Below, one piece after another: positions 25,668 to 34,103 of a stretch of 64,000 nt of DNA. Origin of the DNA: Gordonia westfalica (GTDB lineage: Bacteria; Actinomycetota; Actinomycetes; Mycobacteriales; Mycobacteriaceae); NCBI RefSeq assembly GCF_900105725.1, contig NZ_FNLM01000034.1, positions 3,162,001-3,226,000 on the forward strand, written 5' to 3'. The position numbers and the translations under genes were made by a program. The number at the start of each line of letters is the position of its first letter. Position 1 is the stretch's first letter. A model generated the notes under the pieces. That model made no database searches. It was given only the letters and a program-made list of their open reading frames with translations, and was not told the DNA's origin.

Positions 25668-26132
25668 TCAGTAGACGAGGACGCGCAGGTTCTCGGCGAC
25701 GCAGGCGGGCTTGGCCTCGCCCTCGATCTCGACCGTGTTGGTCACGACCATGTTCACGCCCTTCGGGGTCTCCTCGATCGAGGTGATCACCGCGTTGGAC
25801 CGGATGCGCGCGCCGACCTTGACCGGGTTCGGGAAGCGCAGCTTGTTCATGCCGTAGTTGAGGACGAGCTTGGGACCCTCGATCGAGAAGATCTGGCCGG
25901 CGAGCATCGGCAGCAGCGAGACCGTGAGGTATCCGTGCGCGATGGTGGTGCCGAACGGACCCGACTTCGCACGCTCCGGATCGGTGTGAATCCACTGATG
26001 GTCGCCGGTGGCGTCGGCGAAAGCGTCGATCCGCTCCTGGGTGATCTCCAGCCACTCGCCCGACCCGAGGTCTTCCCCGATCGCGGCCATCAGTTCTTCG
26101 ACACTTGTGAACGTCCGTGTGCTGTTCGTCAT
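25668..26132 (-). CDS. htdZ: MaoC-like (R)-specific enoyl-CoA hydratase
   Basis: 154 residues, single hot-dog domain. The catalytic motif is FADATGDHQWIHTDPERAKS with GPFGTTIAHGYLT, giving the Asp-His hydratase dyad. The sequence is close to the M. tuberculosis HtdZ (Rv0130) pattern, including LNYGMNKLRFPNPV and AKPACVAEN. It hydrates trans-2-enoyl-CoA to (R)-3-hydroxyacyl-CoA. It is divergent from the next gene with only 25 bases between starts. Confidence 0.9.
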   Translation of the reverse strand: MTNSTRTFTSVEELMAAIGEDLGSGEWLEITQERIDAFADATGDHQWIHTDPERAKSGPFGTTIAHGYLTVSLLPMLAGQIFSIEGPKLVLNYGMNKLRFPNPVKVGARIRSNAVITSIEETPKGVNMVVTNTVEIEGEAKPACVAENLRVLVY

Positions 26133-26157
26133 AGTGGGCGTAGTCTACCGTGGCCCC

Positions 26158-26694
26158 ATGAGCGCACCGCGAGTCACACCGGGTGGTCTCCGAGAACTCG
26201 GACCCTTCAATTTCGTCTTCGCGCGCGGGGCCGCACGCGTCATCGGAGTCGACGACGCGCACATCTTCTCCACACTCGGCCGGACGAAGGGACTGTTCCG
26301 CGGCTGGCTGCATTTCAGCGGCCGGTTGATGCCGTTCGGGACGTTGCCGCGCAAGGATTCCGAGATGATCATCATCCGCGTCGCGCACCTGCGCGGCTGC
26401 GATTACGAACTCGACCATCACCGTCGGCTGGGCCGTCGGGCCGGCATCGGCGACGCCGAGTTCGAGCGCATCCTCTCCGGCCCCGACGCCGGGTGGGGTG
26501 ACCGCGAGCGGGCCATCCTGCGCGCGGTCGACGAGCTGGTCGCCGACAAGGACGTCTCCGACATCGCCTGGGCCGCACTGTCGCGGCACCTCGACGCTCG
26601 CAAACTGATCGAGTTCACCCTGCTCGTCGGACAGTACGACAGCCTGGCCACCACGATCCACACACTCCGCATCCAGCGCGATCGCCATACGTGA
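26158..26694 (+). CDS. Carboxymuconolactone-decarboxylase/AhpD-fold protein
   Basis: 178 residues. The conserved region is MIIIRVAHLRGCDYELDHHRRLGRRAG, the AhpD-like helix with a single Cys and the His pair, followed by ERAILRAVDELVADKDVSD and LIEFTLLVGQYDSLA. Without a CxxC pair it is unlikely to be a peroxidase-type AhpD. Exact reaction unknown. TACCGT (26145-26150) lies 7 bases before the ATG, so a leaderless transcript is likely. Confidence 0.82.
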   Translation: MSAPRVTPGGLRELGPFNFVFARGAARVIGVDDAHIFSTLGRTKGLFRGWLHFSGRLMPFGTLPRKDSEMIIIRVAHLRGCDYELDHHRRLGRRAGIGDAEFERILSGPDAGWGDRERAILRAVDELVADKDVSDIAWAALSRHLDARKLIEFTLLVGQYDSLATTIHTLRIQRDRHT

Positions 26695-26708
26695 CCGACG
26701 GGTGAGCG

Positions 26709-27365
26709 ATGGAGTCGATCAGCCAGCGCCTGATGCGCAACGCCGCCTTCGCCGAGATATACGAGCATCTCTGGCGGCCGACGTTCACTCGGCTGTTCAG
26801 TCTCGGCGGGCGGGCCACCGAGGACTACGACCGCGCGCTCCGCGCGTATCTGTCCCGCCCCGGTGACCGACTCATCCTCGACGTGGCCTGCGGCCCGGGC
26901 AACTACACGCGTCGCATCGCCGACGGCCTGACCGGCGACGGCCGCTGCATCGGGATCGACTTCTCCCCACCCATGCTCGCCCGGGCCGCCCGCACCAACG
27001 CTGTCGACCGCGCCGCGTTCCTCCGCGCCGACGCCCACGCGATCCCGTTCGGCGACAACACCTTCGACGTCGTCACCTGCCTGGCCGCCCTCTATCTCAT
27101 CCCCGATCCACTACCCGTCGTCGACGAGCTGGTGCGGGTGACCCGCCCGGGCGGCGAGATCGTCGTCTTCACCTCGGTGGCGACCGACCTCACATCCCTG
27201 CCCGGAGTGCAGCGGATCGTCGGCCTGAGCGGCTTCCGCATCTTCGACGAGGACACCATCGTCGAGCGCCTGCGCGCCGCCGGGGTGGTCGACGTCGAGC
27301 AGACGATCACCGGCCAGGGGCAGTACGTCCTCGGCGTGAAGCCGGCGCCGGTCATGCCTGCTTGA
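26709..27365 (+). CDS. UbiE/COQ5-type SAM methyltransferase
   Basis: 218 residues. SAM motif LILDVACGPGNYTRRIAD, acidic strand CIGIDFSPPMLARA, motif II FDVVTCLAALYLIPDP and VTRPGGEIVVFTS. Probably methylates a small molecule or lipid; substrate unknown. It follows the AhpD-fold gene by 14 bases and ends 40 bases before the next methyltransferase. Confidence 0.85.
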   Translation: MESISQRLMRNAAFAEIYEHLWRPTFTRLFSLGGRATEDYDRALRAYLSRPGDRLILDVACGPGNYTRRIADGLTGDGRCIGIDFSPPMLARAARTNAVDRAAFLRADAHAIPFGDNTFDVVTCLAALYLIPDPLPVVDELVRVTRPGGEIVVFTSVATDLTSLPGVQRIVGLSGFRIFDEDTIVERLRAAGVVDVEQTITGQGQYVLGVKPAPVMPA

Positions 27366-27405
27366 CATTTGCAGTATGGTTCTCCTCGAAATAGGGAGGT
27401 TAGGT

Positions 27406-28224
27406 ATGACTAACGAAACTACGTCCGGGGATCAGCTGCCGTTCGGCCAGCGCAAGACCGAGGACATGCCGGGGCACTGGCTCCTCGCGCGACTCGGCAA
27501 GCGAGTCCTGCGTCCGGGCGGACGAGAGCTCACCGAGAGCCTGCTCGACGACGCCGCGATCAGCGGCGCCGACGTCCTCGAGATCGCTCCGGGACTCGGC
27601 AAGACCGCCACCGCGATTCTCGAGCGCTCGCCGCGCAGCTATGTCGGCGTCGACGACGATCCCGACGCCGTCGTCCTCACCAAGGACGTCATCGGCGATC
27701 GCGGACGTGTCGTCCCGGGAGACGCCTCGGCCACCGGGCTCGACGACGCGAGCACCGACGTCGCCGTCGGCGAGGCCATGCTCACGATGCAGTCCGACCG
27801 CAACAAGGCCAAGATCGTCGAGGAGGCCTTCCGTGTGCTGCGTCCCGGCGGCCGGTACGCGATCCACGAACTCGCGATCAACCCCGACACCCTTCCCGAC
27901 GACGAGAAGACCGAGATCCGCAAGTCGCTGGCGCGGTCGATCAAGGTCAACGCCCGTCCGCTGACCGAGGCCGAATGGCGAAAGCTCCTCACCGACGCCG
28001 GTTTCGAGGTCACCACGGTCAAGTTCGCCAAGATGGCGCTGCTCGAACCGCGTCGCGTGATCGCCGACGAGGGCCTCGGCCGCGCGCTGAAGTTCGTGGG
28101 CAACGTGATCCGTGACGGCGACGCCCGCAAGCGCGTCCTCGCGATGCGCTCGACGTTCACCGAGTACAAGTCGCACCTGGCCGCCATCGAGGTCATCGCG
28201 ACCAAGCCGGAGACCGCGAAGTGA
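27406..28224 (+). CDS. SAM-dependent methyltransferase of a methyltransferase-cupin-regulator module
   Basis: 272 residues from ATG 27406 (GGAGG site 8 bases upstream; the longer frame from 27376 is unlikely). Seen: LEIAPGLGKTATAILER (SAM site), VGVDDDPDAV, VGEAMLTMQSD and VLRPGGRYAIHELAI. The conserved N-terminus FGQRKTEDMPGHWLLARLGK is unlike the first methyltransferase. The next gene, a cupin, overlaps by 4 bases (GTGA) and an Fe-S-type regulator follows. A TTGACA hexamer lies at 27362-27367. Substrate unknown. Confidence 0.84.
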   Translation: MTNETTSGDQLPFGQRKTEDMPGHWLLARLGKRVLRPGGRELTESLLDDAAISGADVLEIAPGLGKTATAILERSPRSYVGVDDDPDAVVLTKDVIGDRGRVVPGDASATGLDDASTDVAVGEAMLTMQSDRNKAKIVEEAFRVLRPGGRYAIHELAINPDTLPDDEKTEIRKSLARSIKVNARPLTEAEWRKLLTDAGFEVTTVKFAKMALLEPRRVIADEGLGRALKFVGNVIRDGDARKRVLAMRSTFTEYKSHLAAIEVIATKPETAK

Positions 28225-28565
28225 GCGACACGACCATGATCACCGGCCTCACCGAGAACACCGGCAAGGCCGGCGATCGTCCGGACATCTCGGTGCTCTC
28301 GCGCAACGACGGCGGCAACGTCGTCCGGCTGTCGTTCCTGTCCGGCCAGACCATGCCCGACCATTGCGCGGGCCGTCCGATCCTGGTCATCGGCCAGACC
28401 GGCGAGATCGACTTCACCGTCGGTGACACCACCACCCGCCTCGAGACCGGGGTCGCGATCCACGTGAACGCCAACATCCCGCATGCGCTCGAAGCGCGGA
28501 CCGACGCGGTGGTCACACTGGTGGTGTTGGAGAATCCCACCGGGGGCAACTCCTCCGGGAACTGA
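28221..28565 (+). CDS. Small cupin-domain protein
   Basis: 114 residues, one cupin barrel: SFLSGQTMPDHCAGRPILVI and TRLETGVAIHVNANIPHALEA. The first motif has His and Cys where metal-binding His residues usually lie, the second keeps NIPHAL. GTG start overlaps the methyltransferase stop. It could bind a metal or act as a partner of the methyltransferase; no reaction can be named. Confidence 0.78.
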   Translation: MSDTTMITGLTENTGKAGDRPDISVLSRNDGGNVVRLSFLSGQTMPDHCAGRPILVIGQTGEIDFTVGDTTTRLETGVAIHVNANIPHALEARTDAVVTLVVLENPTGGNSSGN

Positions 28566-28604
28566 AGCAGGCCTGGGGGCGCGTCGAGATCGAGAGGGGC
28601 ACCT

Positions 28605-29273
28605 ATGGCAACCAAGCAGCGCGAGAAGATCATCGCCCTGCTGGCCGAATCGGACGAGCCGATGGTTGCCGGGGAGATCTCGACGCGCCTCGACCTGCAT
28701 GTGACGACGGCCCGATTCCACCTCGCCAAACTCGTCGACGAGGGCCGGGTCGAGACCACGACCGTTCCGACGCTCGGCGTGGGACGCCCCAGCGTGGGCT
28801 ATCAACTCGTCCACCAGGCCCCCACCGGCGCCCTCCTCGGCCATCTACTCGGCCAGCTGGGCAGCACTCGGGCGGCGCGCGAGCGTGCCGGCGCCGAGGC
28901 CGGTCGCCTGTGGGCCGAACAACATTCGTCTCCGGTCATCGCGGCCGATCTGCCCGACCCCGTCACCGTGGCCTCCGAGATCCTCGGCAAACTGGGTTTT
29001 CAGGTGTCGAATATCGTGAGCGCCTTCGGTTCTCATGAGGTGCGGCTCTGCTCCTGCCCGTTGCAGGACATCGCCCGCACCCACCCAGAGGTGGCCCGCG
29101 GCGTCGCACGTGGCGTCATCGAACAGGCTCTCGCCGCCGGCTCCCCCGCACTCAGCTCGCAGTACGCCGTCTCGGTCTCCCCGGATCCGTCCGGCGGGGA
29201 CTGCGAGATCGTCCTGCGTCTCGCCCCGCTCCGGCGCGGAGCCGGGCCCCTGGCCGAAATTCCATTCAGGTGA
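28605..29273 (+). CDS. Winged-helix regulator with SufR-like C-terminus
   Basis: 222 residues. Residues 5-65 form a winged helix (IIALLAESDEPMVAGEISTR then LDLHVTTARFHLAKLVDEGR). The C-terminal half has the SufR-like pattern LCSCPLQDIARTHPEVARGV with Cys149 and Cys151 and a further Cys200 in GGDCEIVL. SufR holds a [4Fe-4S] cluster; here the fourth canonical Cys is not obvious, so cluster binding is only possible. It probably regulates the methyltransferase-cupin genes before it. Its stop codon overlaps a DtxR/IdeR-type box. Confidence 0.77.
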   Translation: MATKQREKIIALLAESDEPMVAGEISTRLDLHVTTARFHLAKLVDEGRVETTTVPTLGVGRPSVGYQLVHQAPTGALLGHLLGQLGSTRAARERAGAEAGRLWAEQHSSPVIAADLPDPVTVASEILGKLGFQVSNIVSAFGSHEVRLCSCPLQDIARTHPEVARGVARGVIEQALAAGSPALSSQYAVSVSPDPSGGDCEIVLRLAPLRRGAGPLAEIPFR

Positions 29274-29289
29274 GGCTTGCCTTAACTAA
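29271..29289 (+). promoter_or_regulatory. DtxR/IdeR-type iron box
   Basis: TGAGGCTTGCCTTAACTAA matches the DtxR consensus TTAGGTTAGCCTAACCTAA at 14 of 19 positions. It begins at the stop codon of the upstream regulator and lies 69-87 bases before the MTB12-like gene. It predicts iron repression of that gene and perhaps of the ABC transporter behind it. Confidence 0.55.
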
Positions 29290-29357
29290 TTTCGAGGATT
29301 AAGTTTCTCCAAAGGCGTTGGCGAACGACCATCGCCGAAACAGGAGGGACCCAAGTC

Positions 29358-29837
29358 ATGCATCTCGTCCGCAGGATGACCATCACGTTGCTCGCGGCTT
29401 TCGTGGCCGTCGTCGGGCTCGTTGCGGCCACCGGCGGTGCCTCGGCCGCCAAGACCTTCCCGCCGAACTTCAAGGTCACCACCGACCGTCCCACGCTCGC
29501 CGATCTCAACGACATCGTCGAGTTCCTGGTGGAGACCCCGGCGTCGGATCAGGCCAAGGCCGCCAACGTCGAGGGCGGCATGAACGCGGTGGTCGTGCCG
29601 AAGACGGTGTACTCGCTGGGCATCTTCCGCGCGCCGCGCGGCTGGAACGAGGTGACCGGCCCGCTGGTGCAGAAGGGCAACAGCGTCACGGCCACGCTCA
29701 ACAGCGGTTCGGCCGGCCGTCCCACGATCCGCATGACCATCGAGTTCAAGAAGCTCGACGGCAACTGGAAGCTCTCGGCCAATTCCCTGTGCCAAGGCGT
29801 CAAGACCGTCGGCCTGAACGTCTACTGCAACAGCTAG
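29358..29837 (+). CDS. Secreted MTB12/CFP-2-like protein
   Basis: 159 residues. Signal peptide: RRMTITLLAAFVAVVGLVAA followed by TGGASAA. The mature part (PTLADLNDIVEFLVETP, NVEGGMNAVV, VTATLNSGSA, MTIEFKKLDGNWKLSANSLC) follows the layout of mycobacterial low-molecular-weight antigen MTB12 (Rv2376c), an NTF2-like secreted protein. Two Cys near the C-terminus could form a disulfide. An iron box lies upstream. Role unknown. It ends 5 bases before the ABC ATPase gene. Confidence 0.75.
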   Translation: MHLVRRMTITLLAAFVAVVGLVAATGGASAAKTFPPNFKVTTDRPTLADLNDIVEFLVETPASDQAKAANVEGGMNAVVVPKTVYSLGIFRAPRGWNEVTGPLVQKGNSVTATLNSGSAGRPTIRMTIEFKKLDGNWKLSANSLCQGVKTVGLNVYCNS

Positions 29838-29842
29838 TCGAC

Positions 29843-30562
29843 GTGCTCGACATCAACGGCCTGTCCGTCCGTGTGGGCGGGCAGGCCGTTCTCGACGGGG
29901 TGACCACCCGGGTCGACGACGGCGAGCTCGTCTACCTCCTCGGCCGCAACGGCACCGGGAAGACGACGCTGCTGCGGACGATCTGCGGCGTCATTCCGGC
30001 ATCGTCCGGACGAATCCTCATCGACGGCAAGCGGTTCACCGATCTCGACGCACCGTCGACGGTGATCGGTATGCACCTGGGTATGGACGGGGCGCATCCC
30101 GGACACACCGCCCGCCGTCATCTGACCTGGCTCGCGCGGGCCGGCGGGATCCCGACCGGGCGGGTCGCCGAGGTCCTCGACCTCGTCGGACTCACCGACG
30201 TGGCCGGGCGCCGCGTCGTCGACTACTCCCTGGGCATGCGTCAGCGACTCGGGATCGCCGCCGCACTCCTGGGTGATGCGCGGACCCTCATCCTCGACGA
30301 ACCGGTGAACGGCCTCGACATCGACGGCATCCGTTGGCTGCGAGGGCTTCTGCGAGATCTCGCCGACGAGGGTCGCCGTCTGCTCATCGCCTCCCACCAC
30401 CTCGACGAAGTGGCTCGCACCGCCGACCGCGTCGTCGTGCTGGATTCCGGCCACGTCGCGGCAGATGCGCCGCTGACCGAATTCATCGGCGGGCACACCG
30501 ATCTCGAGGAGGCATACCTCGCCACCGTGGCCGAGAAGCCCACCGCAGGAGTCACCGTATGA
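29843..30562 (+). CDS. ABC transporter ATP-binding protein
   Basis: 239 residues from GTG 29843. Walker A LLGRNGTGKTTLLR, signature DYSLGMRQRLGIA, Walker B TLILDEPVNGLD and the switch His in LIASHHLDEV are all intact. The layout is that of drug/lipid exporters (DrrA/CcmA-like). Partner is the permease that overlaps its stop by 4 bases. Substrate unknown. Confidence 0.9.
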   Translation: MLDINGLSVRVGGQAVLDGVTTRVDDGELVYLLGRNGTGKTTLLRTICGVIPASSGRILIDGKRFTDLDAPSTVIGMHLGMDGAHPGHTARRHLTWLARAGGIPTGRVAEVLDLVGLTDVAGRRVVDYSLGMRQRLGIAAALLGDARTLILDEPVNGLDIDGIRWLRGLLRDLADEGRRLLIASHHLDEVARTADRVVVLDSGHVAADAPLTEFIGGHTDLEEAYLATVAEKPTAGVTV

Positions 30563-31434
30563 CCACCACACTCGCGGCCGTGGCGGGCCAGATCCGCCGC
30601 GGCACGCGTGCCGAACTCACCCGGGTCGGGGGCGCGCGCAGCATCCTGCTGTACGGGCTGATCCCGGGCGCGGTCCTGCTGCCCCTCGTGATCACCCTGG
30701 GTGTCGCCACCGTCGCCGAACGATTCGCCTCGATCTCGGGGAGTATCCAGGTCACCTCGGTCACCACGACCAACTCGGTGTACTGGGTCATCACCTTCAC
30801 CGTGATGATCTGGGCGGTGGTCGCCGCCTACGCGCAGGCAACCGCAGAGCGCGGGGCACTCGGAGAGATCGCCCGCCACCTGTACCCGCGACGGTGGACC
30901 GGCCTGGTGTCCCGGTGGATCGCCTACGGCACCGGCGCCGCGTTGTGCAGCGCCGCACTGGTCGCGCTGGTGATGGCGATCCTGCCCACGTTCTTCCCGA
31001 AGGTCTACAGCGGCGTCGACATCGGCTCCGCCGAGGGCGTCCGCTTCCTGGTCTCGGTGCCGGTGTTCGCGGTGTGCGCCGTCGGGATCGGCATCGGACT
31101 CGCGGCGATCGTCGGCCACCCGGCGGGAACCGTTGTCGCACTGCTGGGCTGGGCGTACGTGATCGAGAACGCGATCAGCCTGGTACCCGAGGGCTACACC
31201 CTGCAGAGCTACATGCCGTTCCTGAACGGAACCTACGGCACCGGCCAGGAACTCGCGTTCATGCCGCCGTGGGGTCGCACCGGCGGGCTGGTGTACTGCG
31301 GGGTGGTCGCGCTGGTCCTGTTCCTCCTCGGATGCGTCGCGCTGACGCTCCGGGTCAGAAGGACCGGTAGTCGCGCACCGTCATCCGCGGTCCGCGCCGC
31401 TCTCGCCGGACGCCGTGCAGCTCGACCATCCTGA
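30559..31434 (+). CDS. ABC transporter permease (ABC-2-like)
   Basis: 291 residues with about six hydrophobic segments (for example SILLYGLIPGAVLLPLVITL, VYWVITFTVMIWAVVAAYAQ, VSVPVFAVCAVGIGIGLAAI, YCGVVALVLFLLGCVALTL). It overlaps the ATPase stop as ATGA, so the pair is one exporter. Its last 80 bases overlap the end of the convergent glycosylase gene at 31355, and the C-terminal tail (RTGSRAPSSAVRAALAGRRA) may be a by-product of that overlap. Confidence 0.85.
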   Translation: MTTTLAAVAGQIRRGTRAELTRVGGARSILLYGLIPGAVLLPLVITLGVATVAERFASISGSIQVTSVTTTNSVYWVITFTVMIWAVVAAYAQATAERGALGEIARHLYPRRWTGLVSRWIAYGTGAALCSAALVALVMAILPTFFPKVYSGVDIGSAEGVRFLVSVPVFAVCAVGIGIGLAAIVGHPAGTVVALLGWAYVIENAISLVPEGYTLQSYMPFLNGTYGTGQELAFMPPWGRTGGLVYCGVVALVLFLLGCVALTLRVRRTGSRAPSSAVRAALAGRRAARPS

Positions 31435-32239
31435 TGATCCGACGCCGTTGTCCGGCATAGGGTTCCAGTAGTTCGAGCATGCCCGCGTCGTCGACCGGTT
31501 CACCGATGAGGGTCATCCCCACCAGCGTCGGGATGTGATAGTCGCCGACCGACACGGCGTCGGTGTCGCCGACCGCGCGCGCACGCGTCTCCGCTTCGGT
31601 CCACCGCCCCACACCGCGTAGCAGACGCAGGCGGTCGTGATGGCGTTCGACGTCCATCACGGTCGCGCCGCGGATCGTGCGCATACGGACCGGTTCGATG
31701 CCGCTGCGGTGCCACTCCCAGGACGGGATGTCGGCCCACGCGCCACGCGGCGGTGGTACCCGCATCGTGTCGGGCACCGGACCGGGCGCCGGCTCGCCGA
31801 AGCGCCTCACCAGATACCGCCAGGCCCGGAATGCTTCGGCCCCGACGACCTTCTGTTCGAGGATCGCCGGGACGAGCGCCTCCCATACCCGGTCGGTGCG
31901 GCCGATCCGCAGGCCCACCGACCGGCGGACGAGGCCGGCGACGACGTCGTCGCGCACGGTCATGGCCTCGGGGTCGTCGGCGGCACCGAGGAAGTCCGGC
32001 AACTGGTCGAGCAGCCAGTCGGCGCCCGGCCCCCACGCACGTCCGAGCACCCGGGAGCCGGCGATGCGCAGCGTCACGGTGCCGGGTCCGTCGGGGGTCT
32101 GGACGGCACGCCAGATCGAACCGTCGTTGCCGTATACGAACGTGGGGTCGCCGGCACCGCGTCGCAGGTGCCCCACCGTGCCCCGGATATCGAGGGGCCA
32201 CGGCAGGTCCCATTCGCGGACACGTTCGGCGGCACTCAC
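31355..32239 (-). CDS. AlkA-like DNA-3-methyladenine glycosylase
   Basis: 294 residues from GTG 32239, 7 bases after TACGCT (32247-32252; leaderless). The C-terminal half has the helix-hairpin-helix/GPD pattern: LRGVGRWTEAETRARAVGD then VSVGDYHIPTLVG with the catalytic Asp. EQKVVGAEAFRAWRYLVRRFG is the preceding helix. It should excise alkylated bases. It converges with the ABC permease and overlaps it by 80 bases. Confidence 0.8.
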   Translation of the reverse strand: MSAAERVREWDLPWPLDIRGTVGHLRRGAGDPTFVYGNDGSIWRAVQTPDGPGTVTLRIAGSRVLGRAWGPGADWLLDQLPDFLGAADDPEAMTVRDDVVAGLVRRSVGLRIGRTDRVWEALVPAILEQKVVGAEAFRAWRYLVRRFGEPAPGPVPDTMRVPPPRGAWADIPSWEWHRSGIEPVRMRTIRGATVMDVERHHDRLRLLRGVGRWTEAETRARAVGDTDAVSVGDYHIPTLVGMTLIGEPVDDAGMLELLEPYAGQRRRIIRMVELHGVRRERRGPRMTVRDYRSF

Positions 32240-32374
32240 CGTTCCGAGCGTAGTCCGCCTCCGCCACGCCCGTTTCTCGTCGAATTCCGGAGAATGTCGA
32301 GAAAAGGTTGCGCGAATTCTTCTGCTATTCAACGAATCGTCGGCGAACAAAGGGGTGCGAGTACGTATCGGATA

Positions 32375-32415
32375 CGACAAGAGCCGGTGACCGAAGAGGT
32401 CACCGGCTCTTGTCG
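32375..32415 (-). terminator. Strong hairpin after the amidohydrolase gene
   Basis: An 18-base perfect stem (left arm begins CGACAAGAGCC, right arm ends GGCTCTTGTCG) with a GAAGA loop. It lies 20 bases after the amidohydrolase stop on the minus strand. No U-tract follows, as is common in actinobacteria. The rest of the gap 32240-32374 holds only the glycosylase promoter. Confidence 0.75.
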
Positions 32416-32434
32416 ATACGTCAGACCATGCGGT

Positions 32435-33672
32435 TCAGAGTGCGTATCCGCCGCGGTTGGAGGCGGTCTTGCCCTCCTTGAGGACCAAGAGGATGTTGTC
32501 GTGGTCGGCCAGCGAGTCGATGTCGGTGAGCGGATCGCCCTTGACGACGACGACGTCGGCGAGCTTGCCCGCCTCCAGGGTGCCCAGCTTGTCGGCCATG
32601 TCGCACAGCTCGGCGGAGGTCTTGGTGCCGGCCACGATGGCCTGCATCGGGGTCATGCCACCGAACTTCACCAGGCAGCCGAGCTCACCGAGGGTGGCAC
32701 CGTGGTCGGGGACCAGACCGGCGTCGGTGCCGACGGCCACCTTGATCCCGGCCTCGATGGACGCCGCGATGGACTCGTGTGCCAGGGCGTGCCACTTGGT
32801 GCTCTTGGCGACCGCCTGAGGGGTCGCCGTGTCGGGCTTCAGGGTCTCGATGAGAGTCGGAACCAGGTACTGGCCGCGCTCCACCATCTCGGCGCGCAAT
32901 TCGTCGGTGAGTGCATAACCGTGCTCGATGCTGTGCGCACCACCCTGGACGGCGGCCTGGATGCCGAGAAGACCGATCGCGTGCGCGGCGACCTTGCGGC
33001 CGCCGTAGTTGTGGGCCTCCTCGACCAGTGCGGCGACGATCTCGGTGCGGGCACCGAGCCAATCCGGGTCGTCGCTCGGCGAGGTGACGCCACCGCTGGA
33101 CGCGACCTTGACGACGTCGACGCCGTTACGCAGCAGCTGGCGGACCTCCTTGCGCGCCTCGTCGACGGAGTCGACGAGCAGGCCGCCGACGAGGCCGGTG
33201 CCGTCCAGGCCGGACGGGATGTGGAAGTCGGCGTGACCACCGGTCTGGCTGAACATCTTGTCGGCCACCAGGAGGCGCGGACCGGCCACCAGGCCGTGGG
33301 CGACCGCGTCGCGGACCCCGACGTCGATGCCCATGAGGTCGCGCACGGTGGTGACACCGGCGCCGACGGTGGTCTTCAGGCGGTCGATGAGTTCGAAGTA
33401 GCGGTACGACGGCGGAACCATCGCCGCCGAGATCGGCGAGCCCTTGGTGCCCGGCAGCGAGAGGTGCACGTGGCAGTCGAAGAATCCGGGGGTGACGGTG
33501 TTGCCCCGACGTCCACCTTCACCGGCTTCACCGACTCGTCGATCTGCGGGGCACCAGCGGCCGCTCCGGCGTAGGTGATCTTGCCGTCGTCGATCACGAC
33601 AACCGCGTCAGCGATCGCGTCAGCACCGGTCCCGTCGATCAGGCGAGCATTGTGAAGAATGGTTGTCGTCAT
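32435..33672 (-). pseudogene. Metal-dependent amidohydrolase, frameshifted
   Basis: The N-terminal frame from ATG 33672 reads MTTTILHNARLIDGTGADAI to KPVKVDVG. The C-terminal frame resumes as NTVTPGFFDCHVHLSLPG and runs to 32435. Restoring one base in the run of four C at 33504-33507 joins them into about 413 residues. All metal-binding residues of the imidazolonepropionase-like amidohydrolase group are intact: HVH, the Lys in VVKVASSGG, AAHAIGL, SIEHG and VGTDAG. The sharp frame break in an otherwise conserved enzyme suggests either a recent mutation or a sequencing error. Substrate unknown (prolidase-like and aryldialkylphosphatase-like members exist). A hairpin terminator follows. Confidence 0.82.
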
Positions 33673-34103
33673 AACCCTTGGTTATACCGTGTATTCGATC
33701 TTTCCCGGCATTCGCTGTTCGATCCCGCAGCAGTTCACCCCGCACCACCCGCATCGGGCGAATCGGATGTGCCGACGCCGAAATCTCGGCGTAATCCCAC
33801 GTCATCCACATATATGTCCCGTATCGACGTGTCGTGGTCGTCCGTCCCCGGCATCGGCGCCGATCACACCTGCTCAAATTTGTCGTCACAGGAGCTGGAA
33901 ATGTCACGAAATTGCCTATCGCGTCGTCTGCAGATCATGTCCTACGGCAGGGACGGGGGCTCCGCACCTGACGGACCGAGTCGAGTATGCGCCAACTTCT
34001 CTGTGCGGCAGAGCATTCGAACAACGCATGAGTAGGCTCGGTCACTGAGGACTCCGTCTCCCGGAGACCGAAACCCCCTCTAGGAGTTAGGCAGTGACAA
34101 CGC
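33673..34103. other. 431-base intergenic region without a recognised gene
   Basis: Lies between two divergent genes and should carry both promoters. It is less G/C-rich than its neighbours. GTCTCC-C-GGAGAC near 34050 is a small hairpin. AGGAG at 34082-34086 is the nearest Shine-Dalgarno sequence to the next gene. No RNA gene or repeat recognised. Confidence 0.4.

Noticed and set aside
27395..27414. Possible DtxR/IdeR box before the second methyltransferase
   Set aside because: Only about 11 of 19 positions fit, the spacing between the GTTAG and CTAAC halves is wrong (6 bases), and it overlaps the start codon.
33673..34103. Small RNA or hidden gene in the long gap
   Set aside because: No conserved frame, no strong terminator hairpin or promoter pair was visible; left as an unassigned region.
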